Shown one piece after another: positions 1 through 12,139 of a stretch of DNA of 64,000 nucleotides (positions are counted from its first letter, which is position 1; every line of letters begins with the position of its first letter). Made by a program: the position numbers and the translations under genes. Under the pieces are notes generated by a model that was not told the origin of the DNA, made no database searches, and saw only the letters and a list, made by a program, of their open reading frames with translations. The stretch lies in NCBI GenBank assembly GCA_015832175.1, contig WJXW01000013.1:124001-188000 (forward strand), given 5' to 3'. The DNA comes from Paraphaeosphaeria minitans. Its lineage: Eukaryota > Ascomycota > Dothideomycetes > Pleosporales > Didymosphaeriaceae.

Positions 1-1215
1 TATTAGGCAAAAGTAGTCTAGGTTATAGGCTACTACTACTAGTGTGGCTCTATATATAGTGTCTCTGTCCTCGCATGTATAGGGATAGGCCCTAGCTGTG
101 CTCTATATATATATATATTACCTATAGATAGTGTAGGTTATATTATTAGGATTATGCGAAGCGGTTTAGGTTATAGTTATAGTATTATTATACAAAGGGT
201 CTATAGCTTATAGTTAAGCTGTGACAGTTTAAAGAGTTTCTTTGTATAGGTGTCCTTTATTATAGAATTAGTAGTAATAAAGCCTTCCTTTATAAGAAAA
301 GTAATAAGCTCTCTTTTTACTACATAACTAATCTTATTAAAGGTTCTCTCCTTCTAGTTATTAAAATCTTTAGTAAAAGAAGAGATTACCTCTTTACTTT
401 TAAGGCTACTTACGCGATATTACCTAATTATGTACACTATATAAGTGTTTAGCTGTTTTAGAGAAGGGGGTAGGTAGTTGTGTAGATCTACTCTATTTAT
501 CTAGTACTTTTATATAATCTCTCCTCTTAAGGTAATAGCCTTAATGTTTATTACTTTCTCTACTTATTAAAGCTATATTACTTTAGCTTTGTTTTTCTAC
601 TAAGGAGGTAGTATTAATTATTGCGTAACGTCCTTAGGTTATAGTTCCTCTAGGAAGTCTCCTAGTCTTAAGGCTATATTGTTATTGTCTTTCTTAGTTG
701 TGCGACGTGTTTGCGTTTAGTTGTTACTGGTTTAATTATGTGACGTGTTTTTTAGGGTTATAAATGTGCTCACTATCTCCTTTCTTTTCTGTAGAATAGC
801 TTAGACTAGATTATACGACTCTTTACAAATATACGCGCTTTATTTCTGCTTATTATATAATCTGAAATTTAATCTCTAGTAAAGGTAATAATACAGAGCC
901 TACGCATCTAGCTTATAGGGCGCTCTGTCTTTAGACCTTACTAGTTTGTAGTTAATTAGAATTAACTACTAATTAGTATTAGTTTGGCTTAATCTATAAT
1001 TAAGTATTTAAGGGTTAATAGTATACTATCGTGTAAAGGGTAAGAAGTAGGTTTAATTAATTATGTCTTGTCTATTATACAAAGGGGCACTAAGGGCTTT
1101 ATAAAGTCTTTGCCTCTTAGCGCTAACCTAAGTAGTGGGTCCTTATACGGGTCCCTATAGGTAGGCAGGCCTCTTACTTTACGCAGTGCTACTTGTACGA
1201 TAAACTGTACAGATA
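1..1215 (-). mobile_element. Family D LTR retroelement copy D2, partial
   Basis: This is an inverted copy of the 5' half of D1: read on the minus strand it matches about 3151-4570, including the LTR and the gag-like region. It runs off the left edge of the window. In its coding sense the 5' LTR is 1215 down to 977. The right flank (1216 onward) resumes a Copia sequence resembling the minus strand of 33060-32790, so D2 appears inserted in that Copia copy. The expected right TSD is TATTT at 1216-1220; its partner lies outside the window. No open frame survives, because stop codons are frequent in all frames. Confidence 0.8.
977..1215 (-). repeat. D2 5' LTR, short form (about 239 bp)
   Basis: The reverse complement begins with TATCTGTACAG and ends in AAACTAATA, matching other D LTRs that begin TGTCCGTACAG and end AAACCTACA. 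It carries one copy of the roughly 74-bp internal unit, like the LTRs at 22975-23212 and D4, whereas D1 and D3 carry two. Confidence 0.85.
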
Positions 1216-1479
1216 TATTTAGAATATATGGTTGCGGTAAGAGTATATAAAAGGATTGTTTTAAGTAGAATATTTTCTAACTAGTAAAATACTAGTAGAT
1301 GGCCTTATAAAGGCTCTTACTTATTAGTTGTTTAATAGATTTAAAAGGCTATTAAATCTATAAGATATAAGTATAATAATTACAGAATAAGAATAGGTAA
1401 GTAGAGAATTAATCTATTAATTACCTAGAATTGTTAATTTAGAGCTAGGAAATAAGAAAAGAAAAAAAAAAGAAAAGAT
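1216..1479 (+). mobile_element. Ty1/Copia copy E2, fragment near its 3' end
   Basis: Reading plus, this matches the minus strand of E1 from about 33060 to 32790, the end of the RNase H region and the purine-rich stretch after it. The match stops at about 1479 and resumes at 19515 with the E 3' end and LTR (19597-19791). I infer one Copia element on the plus strand, split by D2 on the left and by insertion F on the right. The match was seen by eye; a pairwise alignment would settle the exact edges. Confidence 0.65.
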
Positions 1480-2455
1480 TAGAGGGAGAATAGGAATTAG
1501 AAGAAAAAGAGATTAAAGAGCTTATTTATAAGCTTATAAACCCTCTTCCTCCTCTACTTAATTATAGGGGTGCGAGAATTTCCCCTATAATTAGTAGTAG
1601 GAGATTCTCTCTATCTTTCTCCTCTCCTTCTCTCTGTAGTAGGTAATTCTTTACCCTATCTACCTCCTCTACCTCTCCTTTAATTAGCAGTAGGTGATAG
1701 CTTACCTTAGACTCCCCTCCTTTAATTAGTAATAGGTAATTCCTTACCCTAGCCTCCCCTCTTTTAATTAGTAGGAAGAGAAGCACTTACCTAGCCTCTA
1801 TTCTATTTTAGAGCTAATAAGCTACTTATCTAGCTATTTTAATTAGTATATTAGCTGCGACCGCGCTACTCCTTGATAGGTAGAATAGAAAGGTAATTAC
1901 TCTATCCTCTACTAAGAATTAGCTAGAAGAGAGGGAGTAGGATAGTAGCTACATACTAAGCTTACTCCTCCTAACTACTAGTAGAAGAAAGAGCTTATTT
2001 TACGTAGCTTAGTAATTAGCCTCTCTTACAAAAAGTATTAGCTAAACCTAGAAAGAATTTTAAAATAAAAGCTTATATTAGCACCCTCTAATAGTTAATA
2101 GTAGATAAAATCTATAGCTAGAGTCTAAATATATACCTAGCTATAGAAATAATTAGTAAAATTAGCTAAAGTAATAAAACAATTCTATATATAGTAGTAT
2201 AAGAGTAGGTAAAGTAGGTATAGTAGCGCCTACTTAAGCTTAAAGCGTTATTATAGTAGCGTCTATTACTCTTTCCTACTAGAGCTCCTTTTAAGCAGCC
2301 TAAGTAGCTTACTTATCTAAGAGTACTAAGTAATTACTAGGGGCCTAGAGCTAAGGTAGGAGGAGCTAGTAGAGTAGGAGGAGTAGGAGGATCTTAGTAA
2401 GAGAATTAGGAGCTTTATTTAGTAGCTTTTATAGCCTTTACTACGCGTGCTTTAG
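1480..2455. mobile_element. Unclassified insertion F, left part
   Basis: This segment interrupts Copia copy E2 and is itself interrupted by element B at 2455/2456. Its continuation is 18938-19514. No LTR, terminal inverted repeat or protein domain was recognised. It holds a pyrimidine-rich minisatellite at about 1560-1800. Possible duplicated edges (AAAGAT-like, about 1475 and 19511) are too short and too AT-rich to call a TSD. Confidence 0.4.
1560..1800. repeat. Degenerate pyrimidine-rich minisatellite
   Basis: Several imperfect units recur, each combining a run such as CTCCCCTCCTTTAATTAG with TAGGTAATTCCTTACC. Spacing is about 40-65 bp. The minus strand happens to stay open for 74 codons, but that product is only the translated repeat (LLLIKGGE-like blocks) and is not called as a gene. 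Confidence 0.6.
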
Positions 2456-2866
2456 TGTTAAATCCAATAGGGTAGCTAGTCCTAAAGGGTTAAAGTTAGT
2501 TCTTAGGCAGGAGTACTTACAAAGGGTGGAAGGTCTTATTAATATAATACTATCTTACGAAGTGTAACAAGTTAATAATTTAGTCTACTAGAATCTAAAT
2601 AATAGATTAATAAACAGATTAAATATAAGTATAGAGAGCCTATCTTTACGTTCCTATATACTTTAAGTAATTAGTGGACTAATCGCTCTAATTAAACTAA
2701 TTAAGCACTAATTAGTTATTTAGTATATTAAGTGCTTAGTCTAATTAGTTGTCTTAGCGCTCTAATTACACTAATTAGGTTACGTGACCTTTAGTGCTGT
2801 GCCACTTAAATAATAAATATAGATATATATAAAGATCCTAGGAGGCCTAGCCTTTAGATTTTAATA
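2456..2866 (-). repeat. B 3' LTR (411 bp)
   Basis: In plus orientation it begins TGTTAAATCC and ends GATTTTAATA; the right partner ends GATCTTAACA, so the terminal CA has become TA here. It shares about 200 bp (the U5 side in coding sense) with the LTRs of A, H, I and K. The other side (U3) is specific to B and contains a TATA-like ATATATATAAAG motif around 2820-2833 and a CACGTGACC-like site. Confidence 0.9.
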
Positions 2867-3150
2867 TTATTTCCCTCCTTACTAGGATTTATCCTTAAAT
2901 TATGTTACTGTGTCTTATGCCTAGTTATAACTAGAGCTTACCTTGTGTTATAAGTAGCGTTAGCTTACTCGCATTATACCTTAATAACTTTCTTAGTCTA
3001 GCACTACCTATTACTATTACCTAACTAATTTTATTAACTCCTTTAGCAAAGTTATAGTTAAGAAATACTTAATATATATAAAATATAACTATGTTTATAA
3101 GGTTCACGTTTAGTCTAGAAAATGTAAGAAATATATTTATTAAGGTTAAT
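2867..3150 (+). pseudogene. B antisense ORF, N-terminal part (joins 12922-13230)
   Basis: After the purine tract, a plus-strand frame opposite to gag-pol can be followed with TAG codons where Gln is expected. It reaches R-K-C-K-K-Y at 3117-3134. The third position of the Cys motif lies beyond the D1 insertion, at 12924-12926, once D1 and one TSD copy are removed. The resulting spacing (C-x2-Y-x6-Y) equals the C-x2-C-x6-C spacing in H and I, so both Tyr probably replaced Cys through TGT to TAT. Inactive here. Function unknown; a nucleic-acid-binding role is only suggested by the motif. Confidence 0.6.
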
Positions 3151-3462
3151 TGTCCGTACAGTTTATCGTACAAATAGTACTGAGTAAAATAGGGGCCTAC
3201 CTACCTATAGGGACCCGCACAAGAACCCACTACTTAAGTTAGCGCTAAGAGGCAGAGACTTTATAAGGCCTTGCCTACCTATAAGGACCTGCACAAGGAC
3301 CCCCTACTTAGGTTAGCGCTAAGAGGCAGAGACTTTATAAAGCCCTTAGTGCCCCTTTATACAATAGACTAGACATAATTAATTAAACCTACTTCTTACC
3401 CTTTGCACAATAGTATACTATTAACCCTTAAATGCTTAATTACAGATTGAGCTAAACTTACA
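3151..3462 (+). repeat. D1 5' LTR (312 bp, long form)
   Basis: Begins TGTCCGTACAG and ends in ACTTACA. It contains two copies of a roughly 74-bp unit (starting around CCTACCTATAGGGACCC and CCTACCTATAAGGACCT), each ending in GCTAAGAGGCAGAGACTTTA. The partner LTR has the same length. Confidence 0.92.
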
Positions 3463-3914
3463 CTAATTAGTAGTTAATTCTAATTAACTATAAACTAGTA
3501 AGGTCTAAAGACAGAGTGCCCTATAAGCTAAATACGTAGGCTCTATATTATTACCTTTACTAGAGATCAAATTTTAGATTATATAATAAGTAGAAACAAA
3601 GCGCGCACATCTATAAAGAGTTATATAATCTAGTCTAAGCTATTCTATAGAAAAGAAAGGAGATAATACCTTTACTAGAGATTAAATTTTAGATTATATA
3701 ATAAGCAGAAATAAAGCGCGCACATCTGTAAAGAGTCGCATAATCTAGTCTAAGCTATTCTATAGAAAAGAAAAGAGATAGTAAGCACATTCACAACCCT
3801 AAAAAACACGTCGCATAATTAAACTAGCAATAACTAAACGCAAACATGTTGCATAATTAAACTAGCGACAACTAAACGCAGACACGTCGCACAGCTAAGA
3901 AAGATAACAACAAC

Positions 3915-5870
3915 ATAGCCTTAAGACTAAGAGACTTCCTAGAGGAACTACAACCTAAGGACGTCGCGCAATAATCAATACTGCCTCCTTAGCAGAAAGA
4001 CAAAGCTAAAGCAATATAGCTTTAATAAGTAAAGGAAGCAATAAATATTAAGGCTATTACCTTAAAAGGAGAGATTGCACAAAAGTACTAGGTAGATAGA
4101 GTAGATCTACACAGCCACCTACCCCCTTCTCTAAAACAGCTAAACACTTATATAGTGTATATAATTACGCAATATCGCGTAAGTAGCCTTAAAAGTAAAG
4201 AGGTAATCTCTTCTTTTGCTAAAGATTTTAACAACTAGAAGGAGAGAACCTTTAATAAAATTAGTTATGTAGTAAGAAGAGAGCTTATTACTTTTCTTAT
4301 AAAAGAAGGCTTTATTACTACTAATTCTATAACAAAGGACACCTATGCAAAGAAACTCTTTAAACTATTATAGCTTAACTATAAGCTACAGACTCTTTGC
4401 ATAATAACTCTGTAACCGTAACCTAAACCGCTTCGCACAATCCTAATAATGTAACCTACACTATCTATAGGTAATATATATATATATAAAGCACAGCTAG
4501 GGCCTATCCCTATACATGCGAGGACAGAGACACTATATATAGAGCCACACTAGTGGTAGTAGCCTAAAACCTAGACTGCTTTTGCCTAACAAACTATATT
4601 GTACAAAGAGGCTAGACACTCCTAGTCTCTTTAACAACTAGGAGATTATGCTTATATCTAGCTAGACAAGATTATTCTCTTTTAGAAGGCTTAGAGTAAA
4701 GAGAATAACTACACTAATAGGCTATATAATATTCTAGCAGATAAGGCAAAAGTCTTTAAAGAACTATGCTATAGGCTAGGTATACTATAGAACTAGTATG
4801 TAAATATCTTTCTAGGAATCCTTTCTAATTATACGAGTACCTACTACCTATATAATATTAGACTAGGACTTCTATAGAATAAATTGTATAATAGACTAAA
4901 TAGGCACTTTAACACTAGTATTAATTATAATTAGTACTAGATAGACTAGACCATTCTTACCTTTAAACACTATAAAAGGGATAATCTAGCTGCTATATTA
5001 TATAAAGCCCTAGAAGTAATAATTAATAAGCTTACCTTAGCTTAAAGAGCTCTTAGATAAGGCTTTAGTAGTAAATTATAACTACACACTACTATTATAT
5101 AAGCATACTATAGTTATCCTAACCTTAAATAAGCTATGTTTAACCCTAAAAATATAGTAGAAGGCTTACTTAGTAACCTTTATACGTTACTCTAAGTTAC
5201 TAAAGACAGGAAGAAGTTATAGTTCCTCTAAAATAGTAAAGAGGTATACTACACTAATTAATAATATAATAATTCTAATTATATAAGAGGATCTAGCCCC
5301 TCTAGAGGCAGATTAACCTTTAGACTAAAAAAAAGGAGTAACTTTAAAAGTTTAAGCTTTTATATAAAGTAGAAATACTTTATGTGCTATAAAGAAAGAT
5401 GCTAGTTTACTAACTATCTACTAAGAGATACCTAGTAAGCTAGAAGGTAATACATGTTATTGTACGCCAACTTCTATAAATATAAACCCTCTGCTATAGA
5501 TATACAAGTATATATCCTTAACTTTAAAAGAGAGCTAGAGGAAGAAGACTATCGCACGAAAGAGGAGGAAGATAAATAAGACTAATAGAGTAATAAAGAA
5601 GAAGCACAGAAGGCTACCTTATACCTTACTTCTACTGTATACCTTTATCGCACGACTAGGAGCGATCCTTCTATACCTACTTGCCAAGACCCAGCGCCAA
5701 GCATTACATTGCTCAACACCCTACTTTCTGTTTGCGCATAGGACATATGTCTAGAAAGAGCCTTATTGCGTAATGCGACTCTACTACCGTGCGAAGGGGT
5801 AGGGTAAGAACTGAGCAGAGAAGGATAGGAAAGGGAAAGCGTACGATAGACATAAGCCATCGCACAAAAG
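3915..5870 (+). pseudogene. D1 gag/protease-like coding remnant
   Basis: In D3 the corresponding frame starts with ATG at 39721; here the same position (3915-3917) reads ATA. A recognisable plus-strand frame follows (for example R-L-R-D-F-L-E-E-L), broken mainly by TAG at Gln positions. Around 5370-5410 lies a Cys-rich stretch (Y-F-M-C-Y-K-E-R-C) resembling the zinc-binding end of a gag. Relative to D4 (31740-31980), D1 lacks about 250 bp holding the protease-like D-I-G-A-A signature; the join is near 5655. The product would have been a capsid-type protein. Dead copy. Confidence 0.55.
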
Positions 5871-5878
5871 AAAAGTTG

Positions 5879-6334
5879 TGTTAAATCTAAGAGGGTAGCT
5901 AGTCCTAAAGGGTTAAGGTTAGTTCTTAGGCAGGAGTACTTATAGAAGGTAGAAGGTTTTGTTAATACAATAGTATCTTATAAAGTGTAATAAGTTAATA
6001 ATTTAGTCTACTAGAATTTAAACGATAGATTAATAAACAGATTAAACATAAGTATAGAGAGCCTATTCTCGCGTTCCTATATACTAAGTAGTCCTATACA
6101 TCCTAGAATCCTATATGTCCTAGAGTCCTATATGTCCTAGAGTCCTATATGTCCTAGAGTCCTGTGTAGGTGAGTTCCACGCGTCCTAGAGTTCCTGTAT
6201 AGGCGAGGCCTATGCGGTCCTTAGGACCCTTAGGACCTATAACCTATTACTTAACTACTTAGTTAGCTAACTCTAGTAGACTAGTAGTCTAATAAACTCG
6301 TGCCCTACTACTTATGTGTGGCTAGATCCTAATA
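5879..6334 (-). repeat. A1 3' LTR (456 bp)
   Basis: In plus orientation it begins TGTTAAATC and ends GATCCTAATA. At 6098-6165 it contains a short tandem repeat of about 18 bp (GTCCTAGAGTCCTATAT-like units), also present in the other A-family LTRs at about 12358-12425, 59770-59840 and 62775-62850. Confidence 0.93.
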
Positions 6335-6439
6335 TTATCCTCCCCCTCTAAGCTTAATATCCTTATAAGTTAACTACCTATAAAGTTATTATCTTGTTCT
6401 ATTTAATATCGCTATAGTTAAGCCAATTGTCTTAAGAAA

Positions 6440-6945
6440 GACTATATTTTTACAATAGTTGCCTGTTTGTACTACGCTAAGAAGAAATATACTTATTGTC
6501 TTTCTTCTTTGCACTCTTAGTGTACTAACTACGTTAGATAGGGAAACTAGAAGTATGAGCCTAAGGAGATCCCTTTACTAGATTATTTAAAATAGATGCT
6601 GAAATAGAGAGGTTAGAAAAGTTAGAGGCTAAAGAGGAGATAAAGCTCTATATTAAGAAAGAGCTAGCTAAAGTAGCTCTCTTTTGCGCCTGTTAGGCGC
6701 AAGAGAAGATAGCGCGCTTACGTAATTAGTAAAAGAAATTACGTTAGAAGGAATAAGAATTATTTAATTGCAGCATAAGTACTATAGATAAGTTAGAAGC
6801 GCTTAAGGCGCAGGAGGAGTTAGTATAAGCTGCCGCGTTAATAAATCCTAACGCGCTGTTAGGCGCTAAGGTAATTAACTAGTTTATTCTGTGGGCTAGC
6901 CCCTGTGCTGGTAGTGATTCCTAGGTGCGTCTTAGTTGTTTCTAG
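6440..6945 (+). pseudogene. A1 antisense ORF: Cys motif plus coiled-coil-like stretch
   Basis: A plus-strand frame, opposite to gag-pol and ending against the 3' end of pol, can be followed through TAG codons at probable Gln positions. The Cys motif falls at codons 6521 (Cys), 6530 (Tyr, TAC) and 6554 (Tyr, TAT), spacing x2 and x7; copy A2 keeps Cys at all three. A one-base loss near 6590 relative to A2 and A3 shifts the frame. Then comes a Lys/Glu/Leu-rich stretch (I-E-R-L-E-K-L-E-A-K-E-E, later K-L-E-A-L-K-A-Q-E-E-L) typical of a coiled coil. Function unknown; a DNA- or RNA-binding accessory protein is an inference. Confidence 0.65.
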
Positions 6946-6989
6946 TGGAATTCCTTAATCTTTTGCTAACAGTTTCCTAGATTGTTCTT

Positions 6990-9900
6990 TAGTTCCTAGG
7001 TGTTTTCGCTATATGGGTAACCTTTCTACTTAATAAGGTACGTGTTGTCGTGCTAATTATATTTTAGAATTCTTTTAACCTTAAATTTATTTTTCTTCCT
7101 TAGTCTAGTGGTAGAAGGTGGTTTTAACTAGTGTATTAGGGTCTGCTGGTTCTAGTAGTAATACGTGGAATACTAGGTGTATCTTTGCATCTGGCGGTAG
7201 TTCTAACTTATAGTTTACTAGTAATATTTGCTTAGAAATGTAAAATAGTCTAACCTTAATATAATCTAGTTTCTTATGTTTCTTCTTCTAAGTTTAAAGG
7301 TTCTTTGTAAGTAGATATGGTTTATCCCCCTTCTTTAGCTAAGGTGCTATTTTTTGTTTTTAGTTTTAGTATGAAATTAATTACTGCTAAGCTTTCTTAA
7401 GATTCTCTTGGAGTTGTTAGTGTATTTTCTTTATATTTTCTGCTATATCTATGGCTTCTTTTGCTTTAATTGTTGTAGGAAATTATTAATTAAAGAGATG
7501 TGGGTGTCTTCTGTAGTTTGCATAGAATAGTGTATGTCCTAATGCTGCTAATACTTTGTTATTATAGGCTAACTGTGCTATAGGTAGTAATAAAACCTAG
7601 TTATTCTTCTGGCTATTGCAGTAGATGCGTAGGTACGTTTCTATAGTTTAGTTTGTACGTTCTGTCTGTCTGTCTGTTTGTAGATGGTAAGCTGTTAATA
7701 GTTTTTGTTTTGTTCTAAGTAGTGCTATAAGTGTTGTCTAATAATTTAACGTGAAGAGCTTGTCTCTGTCGCTAATAATTGTTTTTAGGATTCTGTGGTA
7801 TCTAACTAGTTAGTCTAGGATAAGAAAAGTGAGTTCTTTTGCCGTTATTCTTTTGAGGCATAGAATAAGCTTAATATACTTGGTTAGTTAGCAAACTATT
7901 ACTAGTATGCTGTTGTATTTGATTCCTATTATTGAATCCTTAGAGTTTAGAATTTCTGTGATAAAATCTATAGCGATGTCTTCCTATAGTGCTATTAGTA
8001 TTCTGATTGCTTGTATCTCTCTATATTTAAGATGTGTACTATGTTTGTTTCTTTAGTATTCTGCATATTTATAGATGTAAGTTGTTACAGCTTCCTTAAT
8101 TCCTTTAAAGGTGTAATTCCTTTAAATAAGTTCTATTGTCTTTGTGATGCCTAGGTGTCTGTATATAGGGTTATTATAGTATTGTTGGATGATCTTAGTC
8201 TGTAGATGTTCTAGAACTTCTTAGTTAATTACTAAAAGTTAATTTAGTTCTGCTATTAGCTCTAGAGATCTATCTTTAGCTTTGCGAAGGATTGTAGAGA
8301 AGGTTTTTGCCTTTTCTCCTGCTAGATTACTTTGTTAGCTGAGAGCGTTAGCTCTGCCATTTTCTTTTCTAGCTACATAGATAATTTTAAACTTGTACTG
8401 CCCTGTGGTTTATAACCATTTTTATTGTCGTGGCGTAAGTTCTTTTATTATTGTGAACCTTAGAAGGTTCTTGTAATTTGTGTAGATTTCTAGCGTTAAG
8501 TAACTAAGCGTATAAATCCTCTAGTGCTTTAAGACTTTAATAATAGCGTAGAGTTCTTTATTATATATGTTGTATTGTGTTTTAGCGTTATTGAATTTGC
8601 ATAAGTAATAGGTAATTAGGTGCCATTTGCTGTTACGTTTTTATTTAGCGTAGGCGCCTAGCGTAAGATTGCTAGCGTCTGTTTTAAAGCGTAGTGGTTT
8701 ATTACTTCTAAAATGAATAAGGATAGGTTCTATAATATATGCTGTCTTGAGGAGTTAGAATAACATTTTGTACTTATTTGTCTATTTAAAGGGTACGTCC
8801 TTCTTTGTAAGATTTATTAAAGGTATTATAACCTTTGCGTAATCTTGGATGAATTGTTAATTAAATCCATAGAATCCTAAGAATTCTTAGATGTTCTTAG
8901 CTGTCTTTAGTATTGGCTAGTTCTTAATGTATTTAACTTTACTTAGTGCCATCTTAATTCCTTCTGTAGTGATTATGTGTCCTAGGAATTCGAGTTGTTT
9001 AACGTTAAACTTACATTTCTTAAGTTTAATGCGAAGGCATACTTTGTCTAGTGCTTCTAGTACTGTCTGTATATGCTTGGTGTGGTCTGATTTGTTTTTG
9101 GAAAAGACAAGGATATTGTTTATATACGCGATAACGAATATATCTAGATGTTTATAGAGTACGTTGTTAATAAGTGCTATAAAAGCTGCTGGTGCGTTTA
9201 TAAGTCTAAAAGGTATAACCTTATATTTAAATAGTCTGTAGCGTGATTAAAACGCTGTTTTCCATTCTTTACCTTTCTTAATTTGTATAAGGTGGTAACT
9301 GTCTCTTAGATCTATTATTATGAATATCTTGGCTTAAGATAGTTAATCTCGTAGTTCTGTAATATTTAGTAGTAGATATTGGTTCTTTATTATTATGTTA
9401 TTAAGTTGTTAGTAGTTAATGTATAGTCTGTCTAATCTATCCTTTTTCTTAATAAACATAAAAGGGCTTACTGCTAGTGACTTTAATAGTTATATATATC
9501 CTTTCTTAAAGTTTATCTTAATAAAATTACGTTTTTTAAGGAGTTCTTCTCCTATCTTACTGTATAGTGGTCTAAAGGGTAGCGTCTTTCCTTCTTCTAG
9601 GTCTATTATAAGATCCTAGGGTTAATGTTTAGGTAGGTTTACTTTTCCTTCCTTTTCTATGAATATATGTGTCCATTTCCTGTACTCTCTTAGTAAGGTA
9701 AGGGGTGTGCTGTTGTCCTCCTTCTTGCGCTTCTTAACCTGGTAGTTCCTACTAGCGTCTACTAAGGTGTGCTTCTGTTTTTTAACTATCTATTGCAGTA
9801 TTATGTTGTTAATAACTCCCTTATCTACTATTATTTTTGGTTAATGCGTAGGCTTTGCTTATAATATATAATTATAGCGTTTAAATAATATTTTCTTTGT

Positions 9901-12110
9901 ACCCTAGTTAATCTGTAGGTTGTGTATTGTTAACTAAGGTAATCCTAAAACTAACTTATGCTTAGATCCTAGTAAGACATCTAAGGTAAGTTCCTCTCTA
10001 TGTCCTTAGACTATTATCGTGGTAGTAATCTTCTAGTATATTTAAAGTGTCTTAGGCATTAGGGATCTATTCGCGACATAAATAATATAGGGTACTTCTT
10101 TCTTTAATATTATAAGTCCTGCTTATCTTGCTGTCTAATAAGATATAAAGTTCCTTTCTACTCCTAAGTCTATAAGAGCTTAAGCCTGTATTCCTTTAAG
10201 CTGTACTAGTAGCTTAACTAATACTATGCTTACTGTAGTATTTAATTTAATAAAGGCGTTTTCTTGTCTAAGTTTAGGCCTAAAAAAGACATCTGTTTGT
10301 GTAGGTTGTAGTTAAGTTCTAGTGCCTAGTATACGTTTCTAAGCATCTGCTTCTGTTATTATTCTTAAGTATATAGCTTGTGTAGATTATCTTCTTCTTT
10401 TTCTTGTAAGAATGTTCTTCTATTTTTCCTCCTGTAGTCTTTACTGTTCCTATGTACTAGTTGAATTAGTAGTTCTGTTATTACTTCTTACGTAGGGTAG
10501 TTTATAAAGCTGTCTAAATGCTTAGCTATATAGTAGTATTTACAGTTTTAGTTTAGACACGTGTACTAGTACGGTTGTATATAGTCTCTATTAATAAGTA
10601 TGTTGTAGTATTTGTTGCCCTTTAGCGTAAGATAAGGAAAGTATTTTACTTATTATTTATTCTAGAGGTGCTCGTTATAAGCTGCGATAGAATAGTCTGT
10701 TTACATTTATCTATAGCGTAGTTTCCTTCTAGGTTATTTCTTATTCTTCTCTTTCTCTGTCTTGTGTTATGCGTATGTTAGTTCTTCGCAATGCGTCCAT
10801 ATATAGAATTAGTGTGTAGGATTTTAGTGGTCTAGGTAGTACTTTAGTACGTAGTCTAACTTCTTATTTTTGTAGGGTTGCATTCCTTTTAGTGCCTAGT
10901 GGGGTTCTATATAGTCCTAAACATTTGGTTTATACTTAGGTGACATAGGGTTGTCTTCTTCCTGCCTACTTTATAGGTAAGGAGTAGGAGATCTTAGTAT
11001 CTCTTCTACGTCTTCTACGTTGTGGTATACGTTAGAGTTATTTTCTAGATCTTTGTATAGTTATAAGTTAGGTAAATCTAATTGCTTACTTTACTCTAAT
11101 ATAACGCGTTAGTAACTAAATAGCGTTGTAATAACTTCCTATTCCTTATTAGGTTCTTAGTCCTTAATAGTTAGTATATTTAACTTAGTTTAATAGACTT
11201 TGTTCTTTAATCTGCAGTTCCTGGCTATGTGGCCTAGTTTGCTATATGTAAAGCATTTATAGGTCTTAGTTATTAGTTGTTAACTTTTATTAGAGACGCG
11301 TTTATTAGGCTGCTTAGGGCCTATCCTTTCTCCTTTTCCTTTGCCTAAGTAGTTAAACTAGACATCTTCTATTAGTTTGTATCTCTAGTAGTTCCTTAGC
11401 TGTTACTTTTAGATAATTCTAATAGGGTTCTTATAAACTATTTTTGCTAGTTATCTAAAGCTTATTACCCTAGGGTTTTAGTAAAGCTCCTGTTACAGTA
11501 AAAACCACTCTCTGTTAATTCTAATAGTTTCTTTATATAGTTCTTTAAAGTTAGTAATTTGTACACTACTACGTAGGAGTTCCTTACATAGTTTCTATTT
11601 AAGTCCTTATTTATATATGTCCTAAAGAGATTTATTATCCTAGTTAAGTTGCACAGCGTATCTATAAAACTTAGCTATATACTTAGCTGCTAATTGTTTC
11701 TAAGTTATAGTCTAAATCCTTACTTTTGTAATAGAGTCCTTGTTAGTAATCCTAAAGAGTTGTTTAAGGTATTTCTTAAAGTTATTATAATCCTTAATAA
11801 TATTAACTGCATTAGCGTGTTTATTTATATAGTCATCGTTATTATTATCGTGGTCTATTCCTAGGTATTTTTTAAGGTAGGGATGGATCTATAATCCTAT
11901 ATCTCCTTATATATATGTCGCTGCGAAGATAACCTTTTTTTTGTCTTTAAGAGGTTTGTCTAAGTCAAAAAAGTAGAGGTCTAACTAGAGAATCTAGACG
12001 TTAGTTTAAGATTGTTTACTAAAGTAAAGATTAGGTTTATGCGCCTTACTGCTATCTTTTATAGGAGTAATCTTAGCGGCACCTAAAGCTGTAGAAGAGG
12101 TAAGAGTTTA
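6990..12110 (-). pseudogene. A1 gag-pol, RIP-inactivated
   Basis: Read on the minus strand, in order: a gag with A-T-Y-M-K-G-D-A-G-L-W near 11930; a zinc knuckle near 11265-11220 (C-F-T-Y-S-K-L-G-H-I-A-R-N-C, second Cys now Tyr); protease near 10205-10130 (A-L-I-D-L-G); reverse transcriptase about 9600-8800 with Y-I-N-N-I-L at 9134-9117 where Y-x-D-D is expected; RNase H near 8690 (D-A-S-N); integrase about 8200-7500; and a chromodomain-like end near 7060-7000. Many in-frame stops, mostly TAG, make it inactive. Domain order RT-RH-IN places it in Ty3/Gypsy; the chromodomain points to the chromovirus lineage. Confidence 0.88.
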
Positions 12111-12139
12111 TAAAGTACTTATGTTAAGGGTGTTTAAGA

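Noticed and set aside
5645..5860. 71-codon minus-strand ORF in D1
   Set aside because: It overlaps the plus-strand D1 gag/protease remnant and has no domain. It stays open by chance.
8927..9619. Open plus-strand frames (76 and 66 codons) in A1
   Set aside because: They are antisense shadows of the reverse transcriptase on the minus strand; the same shadows recur in I (27590-28165) on the other strand.
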